Of a stretch of 64,000 bases of DNA, positions 11,831 through 25,900 are shown piece by piece. The notes beneath the pieces are model-generated. The model had not been told where the DNA came from, did not search any database, and worked only from the letters and a program-made list of their open reading frames with translations. Within the stretch, counting starts at the first letter, position 1; every line of letters starts with the position of its first letter. Source of the stretch: Arctopsyche grandis (Eukaryota; Arthropoda; Insecta; Trichoptera; Hydropsychidae); the NCBI RefSeq assembly GCF_051622035.1, contig NC_135358.1:1862501-1926500 (forward strand), given 5' to 3'. Made by a program: the position numbers and the translations under genes.

Positions 11831-14800
11831 GTAGTAAAATAAAATTATTGATATTTTTATTCAAAATAATAATTTTTAAAGTAAAATTTCATTTTGGCTG
11901 TAATTTTGATTCTTAGAAACAAAATTGATAGATTTATCTCTCGACAAGTCTTTAATTGTAACAAATTTAATCTACAGAGACCCTACGATAGATTTGTCTG
12001 CCAATTACCCAGTTTAAAAATTTCGACACATTTGTTGTTAAAAATCAAAAGTTTGACAACGACTGCACCTGTCTGCATCGTCAAAATGAAACGTCTCTTA
12101 TAAAAATTGATTTTTATTGTGAACTCTTCACATGCAATTATTATTCATTATCCGATCAAGCGAACGCACTGCGTGTTAACTCAATAATAAGTGGTATGAA
12201 TCCTCGAGATTCAGGAGCTGGAAGACCGTTTCGTCGTCTCCGAGACGTGTTCAAGATGTGACAACTTCATCATCATCATCATCTCGGCTACCGGCTTCGA
12301 AAGAAAATTAATATTTAGCAAGAGCGCGTAATACAAACATCGCGTGATGATGCGAAAAAACATCAAATTGGATTATCAAAACGTGATTATTTGTATAGCG
12401 ATGTGCACGCACGGTTGTTTTTTTATTTTTCTTCTTCATGTCCTTATAAATTGGACTTTCCTTATAACGTGTCGGAACCAATCATATCCTCGAGGATAAT
12501 ACGCGTGGTCCTTTTTTTAAGTGCCGATTTAATTTGACCGTATCGAGCGATGCCATCTAAGCGTGATGCTCTTAATGATAACTAATGGTTTGATAGATTT
12601 GTCAAGTTTGCAAGGAAATTCACAGGTCCTTTTGCGCCGACATACATATAACGGGTATCCTCGTATAAAAAAGGCTTGCCAAATGATTAATGAGCCTTCT
12701 GGAGACCACACAGGGGAGGGAATTTATCGAAGATTGGCTATTTTGACAATAAAAGTGATTTTCTGCGATGATCAATTCAATTTAGGTTAAGAATGGAACA
12801 CATATACACAGACTATGAATAGAAAGCATATAGAAAACTGGGAATGCATCAAGTTTTATTATAAATTCGTGTATTTTGATTATTTTGATATTTTTTCTGA
12901 AAACACATCACAATATTCAATATTATCCCTTACCGAATATTTTATTTAGATTTTTGAAATTCCATGTATTGTTATGTGGGATATTAGTCTAACAAAGTTA
13001 ATATCTAATAAATAAGATATGAACCCTTCCTCACCGAAATGGGGTATGCAAGTGCCCCAATTTTTACGTTTTTCGTAATAACTATGTGGTTTTCAAAGCT
13101 ATACACCATATATTTCTTGTATTCCTAGAATGAACTACAATAAATTTATTCTAATAGATTTTGTATGATTTGGAAAAGGAGTACATCGTGAAAAAATACA
13201 TTTATACATTTCTACGTTCCAAAGTATGATTTAAAGGCGGTAGCGATAAATCATGTTTTTGACTCTTCGCTTGCATATTCTTGTTGATCGATGAATCAAT
13301 GCGAGAGAAAGAGACAGCCATATTTTCGTAAGCTATTGTTTTCGTGGCTTTTGGCGCGTGGCTATTGAGTCATGCAGTCGCCTGTTGGCCTTACCTATGT
13401 ATGTGCGTTTGCATGTCGATATTTTTTAATACAAATATAGTCAAAAACATGCTATACGACTAAAACTTTTTCATGTTAATGTATAAAATGATTAATAAGA
13501 TATATATTGAACCCATTTGTATTGAGAAAAAAACCCATTATTTTGAATAAAAATTACTGGGGTCTTACTCGACCCCGGCTAGGGACACTCGTTCGATCTC
13601 GACGCTCTGTCCTGCAAAGGTTATATGATTATATAAGTTCATCTAATATTTCCCGTCCCAAAACTTCACTTAGTCCAATTTAGATATTGATTTATATAAA
13701 GTAAACAAGCTTCAATTAATAAGCTTTAAATATGCGATAAAATAAATACAGAATAGACTAGTGGTCTAGTCACGGGTTCAAATTCCACTGGTTTCTGCTG
13801 GCCACATCTTAAATTTGTGACTCCAGGTCGATCGTTTCCTATTAGAGTTTGCCAATTTATCTGATTTTAACTAATTTGGATTATATTTTTTACTCTACGT
13901 CTCTTAACGAGTTCGAACTAAATTTTAAGAGGTTTAAAACAAAATTTTAATTAAGTAAACACGCTGACAGTGACAGTTCACGCGCATGCGCAGAAGGATT
14001 TGCGCCTGTCGCAGATATAGTACCTGCAAATAGCCACAACCTAATAATAATTTATCGATTCTTAATCTGTTTAGCACATTCGCCGCTTTGGAGCAATCTG
14101 TTAATAAAATAATAATATACATACTTACATAATTACATACATACAAAGTCTCTTTCGAAATTATATATTAGATTTTAGTCTATTGTAAATTATATGTAGA
14201 ATATAAATATTGTGGAATTGGTTCTCTTTTGTGCTCTACGAAACGTATATAATAATAAGCACGTGCTATTATAGTTGGCAATAGAATGAAGATGTATCCA
14301 GATATATTCATATAAATAACAACTTCGAATCACAATGAAAATGCGCTCGTCACGATTGTTCAAAAATATGTGATTTTTTTTACTGAATATTTCGAAAATA
14401 AATAATAAAAAACTTCTATGTATCATTTTTACATTATTTTTTTTGTTTAACGTCCTGCATATTTCTTTGCACAATAAAGTGTTTACACACAAAATAAGTT
14501 GCAGATAATTGCAAGCCGATCGTTACGGCCACAAAGAAGAAAGTCGGCAACAAAGCGAGAACTGCACAGTTTGACATTCGGCGGCCGCTAAATGCAGGGC
14601 TCGCGAAAATCACTAATGACTTAATGACGACTCTCGAATAAGTTTAGTTAGACTTTAAGCCACCGCGCGTTTGATCCTTTTGTGATTGTTGAACATGAAC
14701 ATCAATCGAACACGTTAATAACATACCTTTCGTTAAATCGTAACATTGTGCGTACATGTGGATATAATATATAATAATAAAAACATAAAGAAAATTCTCG

Positions 14801-15884
14801 TTTAATGACGCGTTTGTGTGTGTGTGTGTGTGTGTGTGATGATTTTAAAATGCCGTCTAATGACTACATCATATGCAACGTGATTTTGATCCTAGAGGAA
14901 ACGTTTAGCTAAACAAACACATCAAACCTGAAATTATATCATTTATAGTAGTTTAGGGTGGGCTGGGTCTCTCTCTCTCTCAATTCGATGTGAAATTACT
15001 CAATTAAATTGCAATAAAGCAAACAAAGCGATTATGCGAGCGCGACGGTCGTTAAGGGGTTGATCTTGGGTGTGGAAAAAAAAATAATTAAAATAATTTC
15101 GGTCAACAAAAAGGCTTTTATTTGATCGTTGTAAAATATAATACACCATACAAAAAATATACATAACATTCTAAAGACGTTCATTTAAGTTATTTCCGTA
15201 CAATTAATTACCTACATACAAATAGCAATACATATATTAGTAAACTATCTAAAAATATAAACATATAAACATATTGTTATATAAATGCATTTTAAATCGT
15301 ATCACACATTTAATAATAAATATACAATTTAAAAAAATAATATTGCGATTCGTTTTTCGCTGCATTTTACACATTTTGCTAACGTTTCATTAACAAACGT
15401 ACACGACTATAATATTATATTATATATTAAGCACCATAATTCAGCTTATAATTTGATTTATTTTTTCTTTACAAACAATGAGGTTTTCTTTCCTCATTAC
15501 GTTAAATTTTCGATCGATTCGTTGGCTTAAAAAATATATTACTTTCTTAATATGTACATATTCGTACCAAAATCGTGCATCACCCTTAGTTTATATATTA
15601 TTTTAAGCATTTAATTTTGATGGACATATGTTCATACACATGAAAGTTTTCGTGAAATATTATTATTGAAAAAAAATAATATAATATGTACCTACATATA
15701 TAGTAGATATTTTTCAATTTTATATTTTTAATTGAGTTTATCGTATTCATTATCAAAATATTCAATAGTTAGTTTTATTAAATCATCTGTGTACATATGT
15801 AAGTCAATCATCAATACAAATTATTTATTTTGATTGAAGATTTTTGCAAATAGATTTTTATATTTTGTTGTCGGACTACATTAT
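11831..15884. other. Largely single-copy spacer without a supported gene
   Basis: Contains a partial SINE at 13755-13880 (CGGGTTCAAATTCC head fragment then TTTGCCAATTTATC). Blocks at 12130-12800, 13980-14070 and 14500-14740 are less AT-rich, with CpG-containing words such as GCGGCCGC. A short GT repeat lies at 14815-14838. These blocks could be regulatory DNA for the large minus-strand gene downstream of its stop or for a gene outside the window. No exon could be supported. Confidence 0.35.
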
Positions 15885-15889
15885 TCATT

Positions 15890-16865
15890 TTTTTTTTAAG
15901 CAATGTGCTCTTTTGTACTGCTGATTATATTGAGCAACAAAAAATCAAGTTTTTGACAAGCCGGATCAAAGATTAATCAATTTTTACTAAGTTTGACCAA
16001 CTAAATTCGAATATGACAATGATTTTTGTTTTCTTTTATGATAAACGTTAAAAAACTGCTCAATTTTTGAAGAATTTTGATTTTTATAGTCTTTAACTCA
16101 AAATCTAGTATTGCTGTGCCAAAAGTGAGTACTGGAATCAATATTCAGATGTTTTTTTCTATTGATTGTAATTTTTTATTGCTTTAAAATAATTATAATT
16201 AATTATCTAGCAAATTTTAAGTCAAAAATATACCGTATAAATATTTAAACGTTTAATACAAGTTGGAAATCATTTACCGCTCGAACTATTACGTTCAGAT
16301 ATAAAAATATATATTGAGATTGAAAACCAATCCTTGTAAATGTAGTAAAATATAAAATTGGCCCAATGGATATACATAATAGCTCGAGAAAAAAATGTGT
16401 AATAAAAAGTATATTTTTGGCTTTGGATACATACAGCAAAGAAGATCATTCACGTGGTAATTCAATTTTTTAGAAATAAATCAACAATTTAAGATATACA
16501 TACCTCGAGATAGCCATTGGATACATAATAGAAAAACTAAATGTTTTTGACATTTAAAATTTGCTATGTAACTGATTATACGAATTTTAAAGCAACTAAA
16601 AATCACACTCAATAGAAAAACATCTGAATATTGATTCCAATACTCACTTTTGGTAAAAAAATACTAGATTTTGAGTAAAAAACTGATATAGCCAAAAATT
16701 ATGCATTTTTTTAAACGATCATATCTCATAAACGAGAGGAAGCCAACATACAAATATCATTATCATATTCGAATTCAATGGGTCAAACTTAGAAAAGATT
16801 TATTGGTCTCCGTTCCGGCTATTTTTTTTTTTTGTTTCTCAGTGTTATTATTTGCCAACTACATA
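15890..16865. repeat. Foldback element with about 290-bp inverted arms
   Basis: The left arm (about 15900-16220) and the reverse complement of the right arm (about 16550-16860) align along their length. Both carry CTCAAAATCTAGTAT, then AAAAGTGAGTA and TGGAATCAATATTCAGATGT. The arms differ by many substitutions, so the element is old. Between them lies about 330 bp of AT-rich loop. It abuts the 3' end of the large minus-strand gene. Confidence 0.65.
16799..16804 (-). terminator. Candidate polyadenylation signal of the large minus-strand gene
   Basis: AATAAA on the minus strand about 118 nt past the stop codon at 16922. It lies inside the right arm of the foldback element, so the element may supply the mRNA end. 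Other AT-rich signals are possible. Confidence 0.35.
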
Positions 16866-16921
16866 TATGTACATACATCATGTTAATGTAATGAAAAAAT
16901 ATGTTATTTCTCGATGAATAG

Positions 16922-19900
16922 TTAGACTTGTGAACTTTTGCTACAACTTGGACCACTATTGTCCAATTTTGAACTATTGCGACTGTCACTTCTGTGAAAG
17001 GGATAAAATACTTCTTCTTTGTTAACAGCTACTGCCCCGCCTGTCCTTCCAGCCAAAAATATAGACTTGTCAGTCTGTGATTGACTCCTTTCAGTCTTCG
17101 ATCTGACATCGCCATGCTTTTTCGTCTGATCTGTAGAAGCGTTGCCATGTAAGTTCACCAAAAGACTCTGCCTGCACAACTTGGTAACGGTATCTAGCTT
17201 TTCCTTTTCACTTCCTTTTTCCGTCTGTTTACCCTTGCTCCGCAATCGGACTTTCCTGAACTTAGATGCGAGGTTTGACAGTCCAAATCTACTTCCAGAC
17301 TTGGACATCTCTTTTCCGGCCGATAGAGTCGCTTGATTCCTCGGCAGGGACTCGTAGCCCTTTTCTCTGTTAAATTTGTCGAAAGCTTGTCTCTCGAGGT
17401 TGATCATTCCGACTGAGGCAGATTTGATCAGAAGGCTGTTGTCCTGATTTGATGTCTGGGTATTTGAAGTGTAGCCTTCGTAGCTGGTGTCGCTTCCACA
17501 GCTTATTTGACTTAATCTGAAATCAAATATGTATGTATGAGGTAAAAAATTTTAAGTCGGTTTTAGTATTGGATTCAATTTCCAATACAGATCTTCAAAA
17601 CATAGTACATTATTTCAATATGTAAGGTTTTTACTTTATCTACAATGTACGTTGTAACAATAGACGAAGTTTTGTGATCATTTTGAAATGCAGCGATTAG
17701 ATTAGCAACAAAATGTCAGTATTTTCCCCATATGTGTACATATGTAAATAGGTTTTTAAGCTCTTTTTCCTATTATGCTGTACATTCACATTAGAATAAT
17801 ATAATACTATGATTACTAACCAAATTAAATTAAATTATAAAATAGAAAATTATCAGTAGATCAGTAGCTATTAAAATACATATAAGATGTATTGTGAACA
17901 TAACTTCGTAATAATAAAAAGCATTTACAAATCAAAATCAAAATATAAAAACAAAGTATTTATTTGCAAAATAAGTACTGGAAAGTTTTTAATCAGCAAA
18001 TAAGTTCAAGAGGCTGTTTACAACTTTCCCTTGAGAGTAATGATGGGAGTTATTGTTTCAGATCATTCCCCGGCACTTCAAAAACTATGCAAGATACATA
18101 GATACAGTTGCAGACATCTTTCATAATTTATTTAATTTATGTTCAATATAAAAAAATTTTTAATATAAGTAGAATTACCTATTTTCTGAAAAGTCAACAT
18201 TTTCACGTGCTTCGTTGTTTCTTTTTATACTGTCATCTTTTGATCCAGACGCTAAGAACTCCTCTTTGGCTTTCTTCAAATTGATTGCCCGACTGCATGA
18301 CGGCTCATGCATTAAGCGGTCATCAATATTTTGCTCGAATTGTTGTATTGGAATGCACGTCGACGACTTGGCGAGTTTCAGAAGATCTAAGTCTATCTTT
18401 TTACCATAAAACTTCGTTGCACTTTTGCCATCGTCTACGATCAGCTCGCTGGACTTGCGAGCTTCGTCACTTACATTATTAGCATTACGACTACTATCAT
18501 TACTAGGAACTATCGGCTTTGGAATTTCGACTTCGATGTCTTTGCAGACTGGATATTTCGCTTCTTCGCGCTTCAAATTCGAATAATCTCTCCTCTGGCA
18601 TAGTGGAGAAGTCGTCTTCAGCGAACCGGCACTGGAGCTTTTCAAAATGCCTCTGAGCATTTTCTTCGGCAGAGGAGGTGTCATCTCTGACCCATCGCTA
18701 ACATTCTCCTTCGAGTACATACGATATTTTTCGTTCTGTGTAGGTTGTTTCATGATTTGTGAAGCGCTTGCCGACTTTTGAACTTCCGTATCGAAGAATG
18801 GATTATTCCTGTAAATCAAAAATTAATTCAAGTCACTGAGTATCTATATAAATATTTAATTGCTTACAATCAAATAGACGGAACCCATACCTGACATTTT
18901 GATGAACTACTCGACGTACATCGTGTGGAAAACGTTCCTGGGATCTTGGAGACCTCCAAGGAGGTGTATTACTGCCACATTGCACTTTTGTATCTGTACC
19001 TATAATACATATGAATAATTTTAGAATTAATTTAATTTCAATTGTAATAAATATTGTATAATATAGACACTTTACATATACATATAAAATTTTTTATAAA
19101 AAAATAAGTAAATGATATAAGGTTAAAAATTAAAATGATTTATAATGCTTTACAAAAACTGACAACATTAAATTATTCACCGTTAATGATATTTGTAATA
19201 TTACTAAGTAAAATCAATAATAATGTTCAATTGAACTCACCCTCTTCATTTAACTTCATATTATACTTTTGAATCATTATTCGAATAGAAGGAGCGGTTT
19301 CTTTTAACGGCGGTTTGTCCCGACGGGCAGTCGGCGGAGATGCAGGTAACGGCGGCAAGGAAGCTCCAGTTATTCCTGGTGTACTCGCTCTTGACAATAC
19401 TGGACTTCCTTTGGAGCCGATGAATCTCTCTCCAGATCCTCGTCGAATCGGTGGAAAGTCTTTCGACTGGCTGATAGACTCATCGGACGGATTTCTACTA
19501 ACTGAAAGAGTCCTGGATGAGCTGTTAGAATTAAAAATTTTCCTAGCAATCAATGGCGAAGGACTTTTTGATCTAGTATTTATGATTGAATCACTGCTTG
19601 ATATGTTCAATTGCCTTTTCAGTTCAACTACATCCATTTTTAATTTACCATTGGTACTTTTATTATTATTTTCACTACGCTTAATCTCGTTGTTTACTAA
19701 AATATCAGGTAGGTTATCTTGAAAGTCTTCCTTTTTTTTGGATTCAATTTCTGTCTTGCCAATTGAATTGGCAATCGCCTCTAAATCAAACCCAATTACT
19801 GCTTTCGGTTCACCTTTACTGTCTCGTCTCACCGGTGAAAATATTTTTCTTGTTGTCTTGACAAATACATCTGAATTGTTATTTAATTCAGCTTGTACTT

Positions 19901-22900
19901 CAATTCCTTCAGGTGGAATTTCAATTGGCAACTGTTCTGGTGACAGTAGAATTTCCAAAGAATCATCTTTTTCCGATAAATGATCTGAAGTAGCATCTAA
20001 AGATCCTTTTTTAACGATGATTCCCTTCTTTGCACAAGCATCATGCATTGGAAAATCTATTTCATTATTGAGAGATGATTGACTGTTTAATTTTGGTTTT
20101 AATTTTAGAACAAAAACATTATCTCCAGAATCTGTATTTGATTGCTTTTCGAAACTATTCTGTCGTGGATAATTGCAATGAGAATCAATAGAACCTTTAG
20201 ATTTTATTGGTTTCTTCCTTCTCGGAAATTCTACTGTAATAGTGCTAACTTCTTCTTCAGTGTCGCTTTCGGATTGAAGTGATTTTTCTCTCTCTAATCT
20301 TTGCCTTATTTTTGATTTCCGTTTTGCAGTGCTTAAACTCACCCTTTCTACAGCATCCTTAGTTTTTCTCCGGGCACCCTTAGCCGAATCGTCGATTCTA
20401 TCATCAGTCGATGACAATTTTCCAGACATTTCAGATGAATCAGGGCATTTCAATTCGCCAATGGTTTTACTATGATCGTTGAAACCTTTCTCAGTGTTTA
20501 CATTGACAGCATTACTTCTCTCTTCGAGTTCAGTTTTTAAAATTGTCTCTTTTGCTTTTGGCTTATTTGCGGTGTATGTTATGCATAGACTGTTTTCTCT
20601 GCTTTGAATATTATTCTTAGTACATTCCAATTTCAATTGGTCAATACATGTTGAGATTTGAGTTAGTTCATCGATGAATGTAATCTCACTGCTTTTATCT
20701 TCATTCCATGATTTATATCTCTCTATGCAACGAGTGTTTAAATCTTGAATCTGAAATAAATAAATATCCTCAGAGTGCTTCAGTGAAGAAAAAAATGTAT
20801 AAACAAAGAAAATAGTAAACCTTCTGATTGCAAACATGTATAGATTTCATCAATGACTGTGGAGTTTCTTTGTTATCAAAAGTTAACTCTTTAACATTAG
20901 AACATAATTTCAACACTAGCTGATTAAAATTATTTATTCTTTCCTTTAGGGAATTCTAAAAAAAAGAAAAAACAGGTGAATGTATTGTAAATAATATGTA
21001 ATATGTATTATTTAAGAATTCCAAAGGAATCAAATCTTACCTGCAATAATTCTTTTTCTTTGTCCAATCTGCTCATTCTACGTTTTAAATCTCCAAACTT
21101 TGCTGAAGTTACTGGCGATTGTTCTAGAATAACCAATAATTTATTAAAAAAAACTTTAAGTTTTAGTTTTTATTTATAATTACCACCTTCAAAATTACCT
21201 TTATAGTCTTCAATCTTTTTTGATACATCAGCATATCGTTCTTTAACATTAAATTCACCAGCAAATAGCTTCTGAATGTTGTCTTCTTCTTTGATCAATT
21301 GTAATGTTATATCTTGGAGTGCATATATGAGATTCATCCATGGGTGAGGCGGAACCGAGATTGCATATGCTACTGGGGTCAACTTTCCATCTGTACTCTC
21401 ACTGAAAGTCAAAATCAAAAATACATTCAAAGCCTTAAATGCGTTTAAAATAATTGGACAAATCTACAAAATTTTATTACCAAGCTCTGTGCCTCTCTTG
21501 AGCTTGTCCGTATCGGTACACAGGAGTTTGAGGAGCAGCGCACGGAGAACATGCCACCAAAGGTGCTGCTGTCTCTTCCACTTCGTCTTCAACTTCAACT
21601 AATACAGCTCCTGGTCCCCCGTCAGAATCACTTTCAGTACCTAATGGTCTGACTTCAGTTTCTATACTCGTATCGAAACATTCTTCTCCAACGTCGGACA
21701 CCTTCCAAAGAAACATACATTTATTGGATACGTCCAAATAGATAGTTCACTGACTTAGTATCGTAAATACCTGGTTTACGTTGGTGCAATCATCGAGGTG
21801 TGTGAGTGACAAACTTGACGCTGAGGCTGACACATGTGGAATTGCATCATCACGAACACTTCCAACCGACTGAGAACGTTGAAGTCTCAGTACGCCTCGT
21901 TCATTCTTTTGATATCCCGAAGGCCATGGACCGTATCCTTGAATGTAAAATGAATTGAATATATGAAACACTATTGTACAGATGTTTAGTTAAATTAATA
22001 TTACCTGTAGTGCGCGTGACAGGTAATGGAGGACGTGCCAAAGATTCTCTAAGTAGTGCCGTTGTAGAAGCTTCCGGTGCTATTCCACGAGATTTTTCCC
22101 ATTCGTGCAGTTTTCGAGTGAACGATCGGCTTATTCCTATTAAATATAATATGAATGTGTTGTTATAATTGAAGAGAAATTTATAAACTGCTTCAAATTT
22201 TCGTAATTACCTTCAAAAATGAAGAACCCTGCACCTGTTTGTACCAAAACTTCTTTCTTCTGGAGACCGACAGCTTTTTTAAGTTTCATAATGCTGAAAT
22301 CGATATTCTATTAATATTTAAAATTTTAATATTAGCTTTTGGTTATAAATTATTGCCAAATACCGTTCATCTCTTTCGTGGTCCCTAGGAGGACGGTCTG
22401 AATCCTCGCCGGTATAAGTCGGCACTGAATTGGTAGCTTTGAGTCTTTTCCACTCTTCTAAAATTATCGCAACAGAAGATGGTAAAACGATTGAAAGAAG
22501 TCAATTTCACATGAGCAAAAACTTTGACAGTTACCAAGTTTCTTTCTGAAATCTTCAGAGAGTTGAGCGTGCGTCGGTATATTTGGAAATGCAGAAGTAG
22601 GGCCGGCAGATGGTCCACTTGGATTCGAAACAGCACCTTTAGACTTCTGCCATTCATGTAATTTTTTTCTAAAGTCTGCTGACAACCTCTCTTCAGCTGG
22701 AGTTGGTGGACCAGAACCAATTGGTCTATTTCCTGCTACACAAATTGGAAATATTTACTTTGAAACATTTTATTCACATTTATTATTTAATTCTCTGAAA
22801 TTTCATTACCATTGTTGCATTTGATCTTTTCCCATTCGTCCATCTTTTTAACGAAATTTTGGTTTGGACTATGACCTCCGGATGGGCTGTTGCCAGATGC

Positions 22901-25900
22901 TGATCCCGGACCTCCCGTACTCCATTCAGCAGCTTTATCACAGAATTCTCTACTGAGTCGATTTTGAAGGGCTTCATAGTCTCTTCGGACTTCTTCTTCC
23001 AATCCACCTTTCGATTTGGTGCATCCAATGTGAATATCCTCGGGTTCTTTGAATACAATAATTCATTTTTAATGTAATAATAATAAACAAATGATGTAGT
23101 ATCGATTGAATTATGCTGCAAGATATTGTCAATTGTCAATTGAATGGAATTATTTTCAATTAATGCAGAATAATAAACAATCAACTTAACAATTAATAAA
23201 TTTTCAACTTCATTGACAAACACTCGTGATATATTATCTACAAGTATCAACGTTATCTTATAAAAAACTTCAATAAACGACTCAATTTCTATATATAAAC
23301 GTTAGTAATCTAAGACTCTCTACATACATAACTTCCTTGTGCACCATCGTTTTAATATCAAGTCAATATGGCTACTAAACTGTTTATTTTTATCGCATTG
23401 GCTTTGTCTGTTGATCAGGTATGCATGGTTTCATATATACATATTTAAATGTACATATATTATATGTATATATATATGTATATACATAATATTTATTAAA
23501 TTGATTTCTATGAAATGTATTTGATAGATTAGTGCGTTACCGGCTAATAAACCATTAGACGACAGTAACGTTTCAGCTGTTTTACAAGAAGCAGACGATG
23601 TGTTACAGTTGAGTGAGGCTATTACATATCAAAACTACTATGAGAAGAATGCTTTGACGTCACAAACAGAAGAATTGATGAAAGAACTAATGCAAAGAGA
23701 TGATGATTTGGTAAGTTTTATTAATGTTTGTATGAATTGAACACTTTGAAGAATTAATAATTTTATCTAGCGTATTTTTCCATGTCAAATATAAGTTGCT
23801 TTCCTGTATATTGCAATATGAAGATGATATTGTAAATACTATGAATGGTACGCACTATGCTGCTAAACATTGCACCGCCACGGCTAAACATGCTGTTATC
23901 ATTATAGCCCTAAAAATCCACGCAATCAAAGAACAGGTTTTTCAAATATTTTAACGCATAAATTATGATATTTTGACAATTCAAATAATCGGGTAATGAT
24001 GTTGGCATATTTATTTTAGATACATGCTGAAATTGAAGCGGGGAACTTTATAATAAGCTCATGTGCAGATAAACCACTAAATGCTACGGAAAAATTGGCT
24101 TGCATTTCGGATGGCGTAATTATTTTTTATTTATAATAATTTTTATACTTTATTTCTAATGATCCACAATTTTTTCTTCAAAATATTAATTTTGAGTACA
24201 ATTTCAGTATGTCAACAATGGACAGAGAGTTGTCAAGCTCGTTAAAGCTTTGAAATTGGCCATCAACATTGCAAAACCGGAATTAAAAATAATCTATGAA
24301 TTGACTAAAGCATGTTTATCTCATGTTCTCGAATCAGGATATGATAGTTTGGAAAAAGTTATAGCAAACATTATCGAATGTGCCGCAGGAAAGTAACGAG
24401 TAAAGACCTATCATATACACACAATGTTCCGAATAATTGACACGCGCTGAAATGTATTTATAACGAATAAAGTATTCACAGTAGAGCAATATGAATTTGT
24501 TTAATTTACACGGTGTGGCCACATGTTTGTAGACTTTAGAAATAACTGCATATACATATATGTATTTTAAGATGATGAATAAGCATCGATGATCGCCCTG
24601 TGTGATTCAACGTATGCCAAATAAAGAATTTTAGAACACACTCCTTATTTCTCGCTTGTTGCGATTTTGTACTACCATTTAATTTAATGCAAGTATATAT
24701 ATTATACGACCTATAATATACATAGGTATTTGTATATTATAGGTCTTATAATATACAACTACCTATGTATGTATGTATATACCTAAAAAAGGTTGGTTCG
24801 AAATAGATATTGCGTTTCAAACTTGACTAACGTCTCACCGACAAACTTATTTCATGAAAAATGCTACGGCGAATGACTACGGATGAGAGATTTGTTGCGA
24901 AATTCAATTTTAAACTCAGTCGTGTTTACAATATGTTGAGTTTTAATACCAGTTTCGAAAAAATGAATGTTATCATAGTTTTAAATATTGTATTGAGTCT
25001 TTCAGAAACTAAACTAAATAATTATTTGAGATACTAGCTGAAGCCTGCATGCGTTGCAATGCCACAATAATGCATGCAATTCCCGTTCCCGTTCTCGTTC
25101 CCGTTCCCTTTCCCGTTCTCGTTCCCGTTCCCGTTCCCGTTCCCATTTTTCGGAACAACGCAGGCAGCGAACACCCTGGTCGTGACGCGAAAACATTTGT
25201 AAATTATAGCGAATGATACTCATTCCTGTTTTTACCGTTTCCGTTACCGTTTTTTTTTCACAGTAATCTTCCCGGACATGCATACAACAAATCCTGAAAG
25301 TTCCTATTCGAGACAGACACACACACAGACATTCATTTTTATATATATAGATATGTACAGAGAGCTTCAAAATTTTTTTATAAAGTTTACAAATTGTTAT
25401 TATTTTTGATTTCAAATAGAATTTTTTTAAAGCACTTACCATAAGAGAAATATGCTGAATTTCTCAAAGGACTAGAAGGAGTTGAGGTTGGAGCTGAAGT
25501 CAAGAAAGCTTTCTTGACTTTTTTCCATTTGGAGTCATGTCTTTGCACTATTGGAGATCCAGTATCCACATCACTCGAGTCCTGCATAACAACAGCAGCT
25601 CGTCTAACTGGTCTTTTTGTCAAATCCAAAGACTTCTGCTTCGTCAGTACCTGATGATTTCGCTCCTGCTGCATTTCAATCTTTGTTTGACTTGCAAACT
25701 TGTACATTTGATCGCCTACAGCTGACGTAGACGGTTCTGGAGCACTGGAGATTTTAGTAACCTTGGCCAACTCCTCCGAGGAAGGCATTGTGACCGTCAA
25801 AGTTGGGGTAGTTCTCCTGGCCGTCTCTGACGAATCTTGCACACTTATTTCGCCCTTTTCCTGACCGGAGATTTTCCTCTTGGGCGAACTTTTCTCAACT

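Noticed and set aside
19315..19722. 135-codon plus-strand ORF
   Set aside because: Antisense shadow of the large exon 19241-20750, whose own frame is far longer and flanked by matching splice sites.
25014..25442. 142-codon ORF with an Arg-Glu run
   Set aside because: Crosses the hexamer repeat and the exon border at 25440; an artefact.
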